Source: CAZGSG01 sp964528095 (GTDB taxonomy: Bacteria > Bacteroidota > Bacteroidia > Chitinophagales > Chitinophagaceae). From it: DNA of 46,401 nucleotides. The position numbers were made by a program, and so were the translations under genes. The stretch is from contig CAZGSG010000010.1 of the NCBI GenBank assembly GCA_964528095.1, forward strand, positions 1-46,401. Reading direction: 5' to 3'. The notes beneath the pieces are model-generated. The model worked only from the letters and a program-made list of their open reading frames with translations. It was not told the DNA's origin and did no database searches. Below are positions 14,627-22,234 of the stretch, in pieces (position 1 is the stretch's first letter; every line of letters begins with the position of its first letter).

Positions 14627-15751
14627 TTAATTTTGATTGTTGAAAATTACCGCCTCGATATAGTCCTTTCGTAACAGGGTGTAATAAAACCCAAACAGAT
14701 CGAGCGGATAAAGAGTATTATAATCGGCGATCAAAACATCACCGGTTGATATTTCAGTTTGCAGTTCTTCACAAGTAAGAGGATTGATAAAAACTACGGT
14801 CAGCTCTACAAATTTCTTTTGGTTCATTTTTATGGAGAGCTGCCGGCGCTCATTATTGAGCATATTGAGCATTTTTGAAATTTCTTCCTTCTTTTTATAA
14901 TTTGCTTCACTTGTACGTTCCTGCATAATCGTAGATGAAGAGATTTCTTCCATGTGAGCTTTTGTCTCGTCAATCTTTGCTTGTAAATCATCAATCGTGG
15001 TTTCCCAACCATCCGGGAACCAAAGACCCGAAGCGGTTTTCTGGATGGACGCCTTTTTAATTTCAGCCCGGCAAAAGATGAATTTCTTATAAGGTATGAT
15101 TACACCTTCCGACTGTTTCCAAACGCCAAAAAGCTCATCCACAAAATTTACAATTCGATATTCGTCTCCGTTCTCATCAGTATCTACCAGGTGATAATCG
15201 TGGTAGTTAGGGTCACCCTCTGTGCGAGGTTTATGTTCAACATGATGGTGGAAAATAAGTGTATCGCCTACTTTGGCGTCTGGAAACTCGTTTGCCGCGA
15301 TCGCGCCAACCTCAACAATTTCTCCAAACTGTAAGTTAAACTGGAAGTCTATCACCTGGGGTGGTAATACAATCTCAAACTTCCTTTCACCAAGTCGAAC
15401 GGTTTTAAAAGACAAGTGATCTTTATAAATGGAAAAGGAGTTTACATAAGCAATCTCTATTTGATCGTTGGGGGCGAATGAAGATATTTTTTCTGTCAAC
15501 TCTTCATAGGTTTTTACAGGTTCGCCGTTGATCTGTTTAATAATATCTCCTGCTTTAAAAGCCGCATGATAGGCCGGACTTTCAAACTCTACGTCCCATA
15601 CTTTTACACCGTCTAACTTTTCGTCTCCTTCTGCTGCACTGTGTTTGATTCCAAGAAACCCCATCTTTTTAGATACAAGGTTATTTCTCTTTTCAGTCTG
15701 TAATTTCTTATCTATTCGGACGACATAGTATTGACGGTTCGCTCTGATCAT
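14627..15751 (-). CDS. PDZ domain plus GroES-like domain protein (374 aa)
   Basis: After a basic N-terminus, residues about 45-105 (VKVWDVEFESPAYHAAFKAG, DIIKQINGEPVKTYEEL) form a PDZ domain of the DegP/carboxypeptidase type without any protease domain. Residues about 135-225 look like a second GroES-type barrel: FGEIVEVGAIAANEFPDAKV, GDTLIFHHHVE, then DEYRIV, parallel to GVVVASG, KPGDRIFFGKY and YIIM in the adjacent GroES. A coiled coil (about 255-310) and a C-terminal domain follow. It may be an adaptor that brings clients to the chaperonin (inference). An inverted repeat abuts the start codon. Confidence 0.65.
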   Translation of the reverse strand: MIRANRQYYVVRIDKKLQTEKRNNLVSKKMGFLGIKHSAAEGDEKLDGVKVWDVEFESPAYHAAFKAGDIIKQINGEPVKTYEELTEKISSFAPNDQIEIAYVNSFSIYKDHLSFKTVRLGERKFEIVLPPQVIDFQFNLQFGEIVEVGAIAANEFPDAKVGDTLIFHHHVEHKPRTEGDPNYHDYHLVDTDENGDEYRIVNFVDELFGVWKQSEGVIIPYKKFIFCRAEIKKASIQKTASGLWFPDGWETTIDDLQAKIDETKAHMEEISSSTIMQERTSEANYKKKEEISKMLNMLNNERRQLSIKMNQKKFVELTVVFINPLTCEELQTEISTGDVLIADYNTLYPLDLFGFYYTLLRKDYIEAVIFNNQN

Positions 15752-15773
15752 TGATTTACTTTTTAGTAAATCA
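15750..15773. repeat. 24-bp perfect inverted repeat at the start of the minus-strand operon (dyad copy 2)
   Basis: TTGATTTACT and AGTAAATCAA flank TTTT, giving ten-base arms. The core at 15754-15769, TTTACTTTTTAGTAAA, is the second copy of the 16-bp dyad also found at 6764 and 24937. It touches the ATG at 15751, so a bound protein or an RNA hairpin would block translation or transcription of the PDZ/GroES operon. Confidence 0.6.
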
Positions 15774-15792
15774 AAAATAAAGGAAAACAGGT

Positions 15793-15800
15793 TAGTTTTG
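15793..15800 (+). promoter_or_regulatory. Candidate Bacteroidota promoter -7 box
   Basis: TAGTTTTG fits TAnnTTTG and ends 23 nt before the ATG of the propeller gene at 15824. On the opposite strand TATTTTTG just upstream of the minus operon also fits, so this 72-nt gap could be a divergent promoter region. No clear -33 element is seen for either. Confidence 0.4.
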
Positions 15801-15823
15801 CTTGACCCTTAAAATCTGCAACT

Positions 15824-18538
15824 ATGTCATTAACCGTCACGGTCTATAAAATCAACGAGAAATATTTTCCCGAAGGTTGCGAAAGAACAATTACCTGTTC
15901 TAAGGTTCTAAGCCTCAAACAAAACGTCACATTGAAATTGCCTTCCGGTCTGCTGACTTGTGATGAGGATGAAATCGAGCCTGTAATAACCGAAATTATT
16001 CAGTTGCCGGACGGAGAAAAGTGGTGGATTTTGCAACAAACCCCATCGTTCACAGAGCGATGCACGGCCGACACAGGTACTTGTTGCATCACGCAGATTG
16101 ATCTTGACAGTGAAGATCCAGACAATAACCAACATAATACTTTCCAGATCACCCCAACAGGGGTTATTTGGTTTGTCGATAAAGACGGAAATAGTTTTGC
16201 TTTAAGCCGAGGTATTGAGGGTGACCCTGATGAAATGGCCTTCTTTGGTAATAATGCCAAAGTTCAAGGTAGTCCTGATCTGAAATATGATGATTCGGCA
16301 AAGCAAATATCCATTAAAGGGGATATTTTTTCAAAGGGTCAAAAGTGGTTACAGCGTAACACGCCTATTGAAGTAATTTCTTATGAAAATGCATGGTTTG
16401 GCATCGCATACAATAATGATATTGGACGCTGGATAATCACTTCTATTAGTGATAATGGAAATGGAAGTTTGATTTACTCGGATGATAATGGTAATACCTG
16501 GCAACGGGCTGATCCGGTCACCCTTCCTCCAGCCAATGCTAATATTGGAGCTGTTGCGTATGGTAATTTCACTTTCGTAGCTGTTGAAGCAAATACCGGC
16601 CGGGCATGGACTTCAGGTGATGGGTTAAATTGGACTAATCAAGATGGAGTGTTTGCTGGTGGTTTTTCGTGCAGAAATTTAATTTTTGCTAATGGAATAT
16701 TTGTTGCACTCAACCAATTAGGTAATACAACTGGTTATACTTCTCCGGACGGAGTTACATGGACACCGATTACGTGTCAAGGCGGCACATGGATGGATAT
16801 TTGCTGGAGCGAAGATTTGGCGCTTTTCGCAGCATGTTCGTTGGAAGGGCATATACAAACTTCACCGGATGCTGTCACCTGGACAAATCGCCCGCTTGAT
16901 GGGGGTACACAGTGGCACGCAATCGAATGGGGAAATGGAACTTTCGTTGTCGTAGGAAGTTCATCCAGTAAAATTGCTACTTCTCCGGACGGAGTTACAT
17001 GGACCAATTCGCCGATGCCAACATTTGATCAGTTCATTAACCTGGCTTTCGGTAATGGTGTTTTTTCAACTATCAACGTCCAAGCCGGTGGTACATGGAC
17101 TTCACCTGATGGCGTGAATTGGGATTTTGGAGAGTTCTTAGGAAATATTTATTATGGTGGTCTTGCTTTTGCAAATGGAGTGTTCATAGCCGCTGATACA
17201 TTCGGTAGTGGTAATATTCCTCGTGTTGCTCTTTCTTCCGATGGCGCACAATACGACAAAATTGATACACCGAATCAATTAACAGTTACGCCATTCCCAT
17301 TAAGATCAGCATTTGGAGCTGGTGTATTTGTATGCATTCAGGAACTTGCGAATCCTCCGTATGATGTATTCCTCGTAACTGCTGATGGTGTCAACTTTAA
17401 AACAGTTGATGGAAATATTGGTTTAGGTAGCAGGTTAGTAGATATAATTTTTGCGCAAGGAAAATTTGTAGCCTTGTCAGAAGCCGGAGATATTTTAACC
17501 TCTTACGATGGTTTTGTTTGGGAGGTACTTCCAAATCAGGTTCCCGGTGGCGTAATTTGGTCAGCGCTCACATTCGGAAAAGGAATTTTTGTTTTCTGCT
17601 CATTATCAGGAGACGATACATCTGTCTCTTCTGACTTAGCTACTTTCCAAAATCAAGGATTTCCGTTTGCCACTCAAAAAGTTATTTTCTATAACGGATT
17701 ATTCATTGCAGTTGGTTTTGACCCCAACAATGGTTATGAAACCATGCATTCTGAAGATGGTCAGAACTGGACAGCCGCAGGATATGGATGGAATATGCCT
17801 TTCTTTGGCATTGCTGCTGGCAATGGCGTTATTGTCGCACTCACTGATCATGACGCGCAGGATGATCAACGCATCATTCGCTCGACAGATGGAGGTCTTA
17901 CCTGGAACGGTGTTTTTGGAGGCGGGACGACTTTATTTAAAAGTGTCGCATTTGGCGCAGGATTATTTGTAGCCGTTGGTCTAGGAAATGTTTATGTTTC
18001 AAAAGATGGTAATTTTTGGAGCGTAATTGTTTCACCTAATAATGAGTGGCGCAATATTACTTTCGGTAATGGCATCTTTCTGGCAATAACACCTGAAGGA
18101 ACTGATAACAAGGCAATGACTTCTGGCTTTATGGATGCTTCGCCTGATCTAAGTTCCCAATTACCGATTTCAAAGCCCATAAAAATTTATCCTGACAATC
18201 TTCAGTACCATTTCAAAGGAACTATTACACAGTCAGGTGTAAATAATCCTCCGACCGTTATACCTCTCGAAGAGTATGACCGCGATGGTGGATTTGGCAG
18301 ACCAGCGTTCGATTATACCGGTACCGGTCAATATAGTTGGGTAAATGGTGGTATTGTAGCAAATCGTACTGTCTTTTTACTTGAAAGAAATATCAATCAA
18401 GCAGATCGTGATATCCAAAATTTGAAAATTGATGGTCAAATAAGGATTATTACCTATGAGGCTGGAATAATAACTGATGATCTATTGGTGGACACATCGT
18501 TTTCACTGTGGGTTTATGACCCTGCGTTAACTTCTTAA
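15824..18538 (+). CDS. Asp-box beta-propeller tail fibre / receptor-binding candidate (904 aa)
   Basis: The N-terminal 170 residues look like an attachment domain (CITQIDLDSEDPDNNQHNTF, ITPTGVIWFVDKDGN). From about residue 190 to 770 the sequence repeats with a period of roughly 40 residues: blades ending in SxDGxxW Asp-box motifs such as SDDNGNTWQ, SGDGLNWTN, SPDGVTWTP, SPDAVTWTN, SPDGVTWTN, SPDGVNWDF and STDGGLTWN, alternating with FGNGxFVAV strands. Asp-box propellers occur in sialidases and carbohydrate-binding tail proteins. Catalytic sialidase arginines are not evident, so binding is more likely than hydrolysis. A distinct C-terminal domain (about 790-904) follows, and a terminator ends the gene. 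Confidence 0.82.
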   Translation: MSLTVTVYKINEKYFPEGCERTITCSKVLSLKQNVTLKLPSGLLTCDEDEIEPVITEIIQLPDGEKWWILQQTPSFTERCTADTGTCCITQIDLDSEDPDNNQHNTFQITPTGVIWFVDKDGNSFALSRGIEGDPDEMAFFGNNAKVQGSPDLKYDDSAKQISIKGDIFSKGQKWLQRNTPIEVISYENAWFGIAYNNDIGRWIITSISDNGNGSLIYSDDNGNTWQRADPVTLPPANANIGAVAYGNFTFVAVEANTGRAWTSGDGLNWTNQDGVFAGGFSCRNLIFANGIFVALNQLGNTTGYTSPDGVTWTPITCQGGTWMDICWSEDLALFAACSLEGHIQTSPDAVTWTNRPLDGGTQWHAIEWGNGTFVVVGSSSSKIATSPDGVTWTNSPMPTFDQFINLAFGNGVFSTINVQAGGTWTSPDGVNWDFGEFLGNIYYGGLAFANGVFIAADTFGSGNIPRVALSSDGAQYDKIDTPNQLTVTPFPLRSAFGAGVFVCIQELANPPYDVFLVTADGVNFKTVDGNIGLGSRLVDIIFAQGKFVALSEAGDILTSYDGFVWEVLPNQVPGGVIWSALTFGKGIFVFCSLSGDDTSVSSDLATFQNQGFPFATQKVIFYNGLFIAVGFDPNNGYETMHSEDGQNWTAAGYGWNMPFFGIAAGNGVIVALTDHDAQDDQRIIRSTDGGLTWNGVFGGGTTLFKSVAFGAGLFVAVGLGNVYVSKDGNFWSVIVSPNNEWRNITFGNGIFLAITPEGTDNKAMTSGFMDASPDLSSQLPISKPIKIYPDNLQYHFKGTITQSGVNNPPTVIPLEEYDRDGGFGRPAFDYTGTGQYSWVNGGIVANRTVFLLERNINQADRDIQNLKIDGQIRIITYEAGIITDDLLVDTSFSLWVYDPALTS
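16738..17004 (+). repeat. Exact 27-bp direct repeats within the propeller gene
   Basis: The 27 bases at 16738-16764 recur unchanged at 16978-17004, exactly 240 bp (80 codons, two propeller repeats) later. They encode the Asp-box YTSPDGVTW/ATSPDGVTW region. Identity at the DNA level suggests recent blade duplication or gene conversion. Confidence 0.8.
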
Positions 18539-18560
18539 AAATACTATCCCTTGAAAAGCT

Positions 18561-18595
18561 ATGCTGTCGCCGCCTATTGGCGGCAGCATTTTATT
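18561..18595 (+). terminator. Intrinsic terminator
   Basis: ATGCTG and CAGCAT arms enclose CCGCC-TATT-GGCGG, with a three-base TCG bulge on the 5' side, followed by a TTTTATTT tract. It closes the propeller gene. Confidence 0.8.
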
Positions 18596-18597
18596 TA

Positions 18598-18605
18598 TAT
18601 ATTTG
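18598..18605 (+). promoter_or_regulatory. Candidate Bacteroidota promoter -7 box
   Basis: TATATTTG fits TAnnTTTG, ends 15 nt before the ATG at 18621 and has a TTG at 18577-18579, 18 nt upstream, near the usual -33 spacing. It would start the DUF4082/lysis transcript right after the terminator. Confidence 0.5.
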
Positions 18606-18620
18606 ACCAAAAGCCAAAAC

Positions 18621-19616
18621 ATGAAACTACTCGCCTTTCTCCTTCTTTTTCTCCCGGCCGCTCTGTATGGTCAGGATAGTTTGTTTACCAACACCGAAAA
18701 ACCTACCGAACTCGCAAAGGAAAGTTCCCTCGAATTGGGTATGGTGATCAAGACAACCAAAGATGGCAAGATCACACACTTTCGTTTTTACAAAACGACT
18801 GCCGGTGATGCCGGAACTTACAAGCTAAATATATGGAGCTATGCGGGACAGCGCCTTTACACTCAAAATTATTCAGCGAGTGGAAAAGTGGGATGGCAAC
18901 GTGTTGCTTTAACGACACCTTTCGATATTAAGGCTAACACGAACTACGTTGTTTCCTATTTCACGCCAAATGGATATTATGGAGCCACTAACAATATTTT
19001 CACGTCAGCTCGTACGAGAGGTAATTTATCAGCACCAGCCAGTGCCCAGGTTAGTGGGAATGGTCGATATAGTTATGTTGCCGCCAGCTCATTTCCGACC
19101 TCGACGTTTGCAAAGTGTACCTATTATGCAGATGTGGTATTTGTTGCCAAAACCGCTATTCCATTGGTGGTTTCGGCAGGAAAGGACACGGTAGTAGTGG
19201 TAGCGAAAGACAGCATCCGGGCTGATAGTATTAAAATTCATGCAACAATTCAGGGAGAAGGCGTAATCTTCAGTTGGGATAAATTTGATAACATTGACAG
19301 CATTGAAGCAATGATATTCAGTGCTACACTAAATCCAATTTTAGTTCATTCGCCACCTGGTTATAATTACTACGTTCTTTCTGCCAAAGATCAATACGGA
19401 AACACCGCATCAGATACTTTGATCATAGTGGTACAACCTAATCCAAAAGATGTGCTGTTCGTAGTGCGAACGCCGGAGGGGTATTTCGTTCAATGTTTGC
19501 GCGATGGTACCACTAGGTCACAACCGCCAGAAGGAGGACCGGTCTGGCAAGAGGGTGGAGGTTGGACGGTGCCGAATAATGGAAAATATTTTTTCCTTAG
19601 CGTAAAAGAAGAGTAA
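18621..19616 (+). CDS. Secreted DUF4082 domain protein (331 aa)
   Basis: The chosen start gives MKLLAFLLLFLPAALYGQDS, a textbook signal peptide with cleavage after LYG; an upstream in-frame ATG would overlap the terminator. Residues about 35-175 match DUF4082 (HFRFYKTTAGDAGTYKLNIW, GWQRVALTTPFDIKANTNYV, GYYGATNN), a beta-sandwich seen in secreted bacterial proteins. Then comes an Ig/PKD-like segment (VSAGKDTVVVVAKDSIRADS; SWDKFDNIDS) and a short C-terminal domain. A phage protein with a Sec signal would leave the host cell or sit in its envelope; a superinfection, receptor-masking or glycan-binding role is possible. It begins the cassette that leads into the lysis genes. Confidence 0.8.
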   Translation: MKLLAFLLLFLPAALYGQDSLFTNTEKPTELAKESSLELGMVIKTTKDGKITHFRFYKTTAGDAGTYKLNIWSYAGQRLYTQNYSASGKVGWQRVALTTPFDIKANTNYVVSYFTPNGYYGATNNIFTSARTRGNLSAPASAQVSGNGRYSYVAASSFPTSTFAKCTYYADVVFVAKTAIPLVVSAGKDTVVVVAKDSIRADSIKIHATIQGEGVIFSWDKFDNIDSIEAMIFSATLNPILVHSPPGYNYYVLSAKDQYGNTASDTLIIVVQPNPKDVLFVVRTPEGYFVQCLRDGTTRSQPPEGGPVWQEGGGWTVPNNGKYFFLSVKEE

Positions 19617-19867
19617 TGCGTAAGATAAATCCAGACATACAAAACATCATTGCCCTGGTATTCGTTATCGGGACTTTGTTTATCATAGGGCTGCTTTTTT
19701 TTCGTTCAATACCCGCAGGGAATGGAGATCTGTTAAAAATAATGTTTGGCATCCTGGGAAACGGGTTGACGATCATTATTGTTGCCTATTTTCAGTCTGC
19801 CCGATCGAGGGATAAGATAAAAGAGCAGCAAAGCCAACAGGAAAAGCCGCCAGAAGAAAAGCCGTAA
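19616..19867 (+). CDS. Small two-helix membrane protein, holin-like (83 aa)
   Basis: Two hydrophobic segments, IIALVFVIGTLFIIGLLFF (about 11-29) and MFGILGNGLTIIIVAYF (about 43-59), are followed by a charged tail (RSRDKIKEQQSQQEKPPEEK). Size and topology suit a class II holin. The start overlaps the preceding stop. It lies in a cluster of membrane proteins ending with a CHAP endolysin, which supports a lysis role, though 21363-21785 is an alternative holin. Confidence 0.65.
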   Translation: MRKINPDIQNIIALVFVIGTLFIIGLLFFRSIPAGNGDLLKIMFGILGNGLTIIIVAYFQSARSRDKIKEQQSQQEKPPEEKP

Positions 19868-19885
19868 TGAAAAACTATATCCGAT

Positions 19886-20623
19886 ATGTCTATGACTACA
19901 AACGAGGTGATCATTGCCCTCATGAGTGGTACGTCCCTTGTAGGAACCGTTATTCTTCGTTGGCTGGATCGGAAGAAGCTAACTGCCGAACGTAAAAGCT
20001 CGGAAGTAGATATGTATAATAAGCTCCTTGCGTCAGTACAAAAGGAGTTGGAAATACGAGACTTGACAATTACAAAACTTCGGGAGCGTGAAAGGAATAA
20101 TGAGGAAAGAGTTAAAAAATTGAATGACGAAATCAGGAGCGGACGTCGCCAGATCAGCTTATTAGAAGAAAATAACCTGATACTGAAAATGGAGATTGAT
20201 TTCATGCGGAAAATGTTGGCAAAGCAGCTCGGCGACTATGATAAGATGAGTGTATTTATTCTCGATGATAGTCAGATCGTGACTTTATCATTTAAGGATA
20301 AACTTGAAAAAAGTTCTTTGATTGATGTGCAGATATTTAGTGATGTAGATACGTTCATTGCTGCAGTTAGTGTCAAGAAACCAGCTATTGTGATTATTGA
20401 TTATTATTTAAAAGCTGGTAAAACATCGGAAAGCGTGATTGCGTACCTTAAAAATGTGAAAGATTATTCACCAAATATCATCATCATGTCAAAGGATGAT
20501 CGGGAAGAGTTTCAGGAGCATTTGGCCGCACAAGGGGCCGCTAAGTTTTATAAAAAAGAAGGTCTGTATATTTTCGATATTGTTAAATACGTGTTGGAGT
20601 ATGCAGAGCGGATTTTAAGTTAA
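19886..20623 (+). CDS. Membrane-anchored coiled-coil protein with a CheY-like receiver domain (245 aa)
   Basis: Residues 8-27 (VIIALMSGTSLVGTVILRWL) form a membrane helix, residues about 30-115 a long heptad-like coiled coil, and residues 121-245 a response-regulator receiver fold. The receiver retains the acidic pair Asp127/Asp128 (FILDDSQ), the phosphoacceptor position Asp172 (VIIDYYL), the Ser/Thr switch Ser202 (IIIMSKDD) and the Lys at 223/224 (KFYKKEG). This is unusual in a phage lysis cassette. It could sense a host phosphorelay or act as a fixed structural domain. No histidine kinase or DNA-binding output domain is visible nearby. Confidence 0.75.
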   Translation: MSMTTNEVIIALMSGTSLVGTVILRWLDRKKLTAERKSSEVDMYNKLLASVQKELEIRDLTITKLRERERNNEERVKKLNDEIRSGRRQISLLEENNLILKMEIDFMRKMLAKQLGDYDKMSVFILDDSQIVTLSFKDKLEKSSLIDVQIFSDVDTFIAAVSVKKPAIVIIDYYLKAGKTSESVIAYLKNVKDYSPNIIIMSKDDREEFQEHLAAQGAAKFYKKEGLYIFDIVKYVLEYAERILS

Positions 20624-20627
20624 AAGC

Positions 20628-21005
20628 ATGAAAAAAGTAAATGGTTTTTTTCAAGAATACGGCGCCCTAATCGTTACGGGATTACTGGTAGTCGTTTTAA
20701 TCATTGTAGTCCTGAATTTCAGGAAAACAAAGGCCCAGGCTTCGGAAGGTGATTACAAAGAAAAAATGGAATACCTCGACCGAGAACGGGCGGCGCTGGC
20801 AAAAGAGCGGGCGGCGCTATCCACTGTTCTTAACCAGCATGACAGTGCGATTGTCCTGTTAAATCGCCTGGATTCGATTACAAACGTCAATATCCAAAGC
20901 AATAACAAAACTATATATGAAATTCAGCAGCAGCGTAAAGCTCTTAGCCGTTTTGATAAGTACACTAGCGATGAGCTTAAACAGTTTTTCTCAAACCTCC
21001 GATAG
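20628..21005 (+). CDS. Inner-membrane spanin-like protein (125 aa)
   Basis: One N-terminal membrane helix (GALIVTGLLVVVLIIVVLNF, about 12-31) precedes a long charged coiled coil (KEKMEYLDRERAALAKERAA...). This topology is that of an Rz-type inner-membrane spanin. The next gene starts inside its 3' end in another frame and encodes a secreted protein, the classic embedded Rz/Rz1 arrangement. Sequence similarity to known spanins is not claimed; the call rests on architecture and context. Confidence 0.6.
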   Translation: MKKVNGFFQEYGALIVTGLLVVVLIIVVLNFRKTKAQASEGDYKEKMEYLDRERAALAKERAALSTVLNQHDSAIVLLNRLDSITNVNIQSNNKTIYEIQQQRKALSRFDKYTSDELKQFFSNLR

Positions 21006-21357
21006 TGTCACCTGTATTCCTAATTCGCAGTTGAGGATAGCGGCCAGGTTGATTGAACAGGGAAAATTGGATTCTGCGGAACTAGGTGTCCAGCGAACCA
21101 ATGTCAGATTATTGTATCAACGCCTCGGTGCGAAGAATGATATCATCTGGCAATACCAGGCAAAGGATTCGACATACAAATTAATGGTGGCAAATTACGA
21201 GGCAGATCAGAAAACCATGTTAGATCAGGTTTCCCTTGCAAATCGTCAAGTTTTGAAGCTCCAAAAAGACGTGAAGCGACAGAAAACCAAAACTGCTATT
21301 GTTGGTATTGCCGGCATCGCGGCCACTCTCATTTCAATATTCTTCATTTCAAAATAA
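20917..21357 (+). CDS. Exported spanin-like partner overlapping the preceding gene (146 aa)
   Basis: The first 89 nt overlap the preceding gene in another frame. The start gives a signal peptide (MKFSSSVKLLAVLISTLAMS...) with a likely cleavage before QTSDS, then a helical region (ANYEADQKTMLDQVSLANRQ) and a C-terminal membrane helix (TAIVGIAGIAATLISIFFIS). Similar signal-peptide plus coiled-coil plus C-terminal-anchor proteins occur next to lysins in Bacteroidota phages. It lacks an Rz1 lipobox, so it is not a classical o-spanin. A unimolecular spanin-like or holin-associated role is possible. Confidence 0.65.
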   Translation: MKFSSSVKLLAVLISTLAMSLNSFSQTSDSVTCIPNSQLRIAARLIEQGKLDSAELGVQRTNVRLLYQRLGAKNDIIWQYQAKDSTYKLMVANYEADQKTMLDQVSLANRQVLKLQKDVKRQKTKTAIVGIAGIAATLISIFFISK

Positions 21358-21362
21358 TTCCT

Positions 21363-21785
21363 ATGATCGCTGATAAACAACCAAAAAACAGACTTTGGGC
21401 AAAATTCAAATGGGTTTTGCAACATCTTGACGGGATATGGTCGGTACCACTGGCATTTCTCGCTTTTTATTTTGTGGGAATCTTTGTAACGACCACTTTC
21501 GGATATGGTACAGGATTCTATGACCCGGCTTTTATTCAGCCGCTCTTCCTGGCTGGTGCCGTTGTGATCGGAGCCACCAACATGGGCGTGTTGGGCCTGT
21601 ATTTCACAATACGGGGCCTGTACAAGTATCTTTATGGGCGCCGTGATGAAGAAACCGGCAAAATTGTAAATGATTCAAAAAACGACTGGAAAAATCTACC
21701 CGTATGGCTAAGATTCGCATTCGCATTCTTCTCGTTATTCTTCTTTGTGGTTTCCATTATAGTGGTTTACCTCAAAATGGTTTAA
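21363..21785 (+). CDS. Three-helix membrane protein, holin candidate (140 aa)
   Basis: Hydrophobic segments are at about 26-48 (WSVPLAFLAFYFVGIFVTTTF), 58-85 (FIQPLFLAGAVVIGATNMGV and on) and 117-138 (FAFAFFSLFFFVVSIIVVYL). Three helices with basic flanks fit a class I holin, though 140 residues is longer than most. The 3' end overlaps the CHAP lysin gene by 82 nt in another frame, which suggests coordinated translation of holin and endolysin. Confidence 0.65.
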   Translation: MIADKQPKNRLWAKFKWVLQHLDGIWSVPLAFLAFYFVGIFVTTTFGYGTGFYDPAFIQPLFLAGAVVIGATNMGVLGLYFTIRGLYKYLYGRRDEETGKIVNDSKNDWKNLPVWLRFAFAFFSLFFFVVSIIVVYLKMV

Positions 21786-22228
21786 CAGAGATCTATACCC
21801 GAAACGTAGGCGTTCGGGAAGTGCCGAAAGGCAGTAATTGGGGGCCTTCAGTGAAGGTGTACCTAAATTCTGTAGGTGTAAAATCTCCTGCCGCCTGGTG
21901 TGCGGCTTTTGTTCATTATTGCCTAACCAAAGCAGGGATCGCCAATACGATCACTGCCTGGAGCCCAACGGCCCATAATCCGAAAAATCTTGTTTATTTT
22001 CAAAATAAGTTCCTGAAGGACCCGGAACCCGGCGACGTGTTTTGTCTATGGTTTCCATCACTTAAAAGGATAGCCCATACTGGCTTTTACAATGGAAAGC
22101 TAAACAGTAGCATATACCGAACCGTGGAGGGCAATACGAATGAGGCCGGATCCAGAGAAGGCGACGGTGTATATCCGAAATACCGGTCATTCAGGGCTAC
22201 CTATTCAATAACCCGTTGGAAAAATTGA
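21704..22228 (+). CDS. CHAP-type amidase endolysin with N-terminal signal (174 aa)
   Basis: Residues 1-24 (MAKIRIRILLVILLCGFHYS...) form a signal peptide or signal-anchor. The mature part is a CHAP/NlpC-like cysteine peptidase or amidase: VGVREVPKGSNWGPSVKVYL leads to AAWCAAFVHY with catalytic Cys66, IAHTGFY with His125, and VEGNTNEA with the Glu142/Asn144 third residue. This layout matches small CHAP proteins annotated as TIGR02594. A Sec or SAR signal implies export without the holin pore. It overlaps the upstream membrane-protein gene and precedes the portal gene by six nt. Confidence 0.85.
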   Translation: MAKIRIRILLVILLCGFHYSGLPQNGLTEIYTRNVGVREVPKGSNWGPSVKVYLNSVGVKSPAAWCAAFVHYCLTKAGIANTITAWSPTAHNPKNLVYFQNKFLKDPEPGDVFCLWFPSLKRIAHTGFYNGKLNSSIYRTVEGNTNEAGSREGDGVYPKYRSFRATYSITRWKN

Positions 22229-22234
22229 TGCGCT

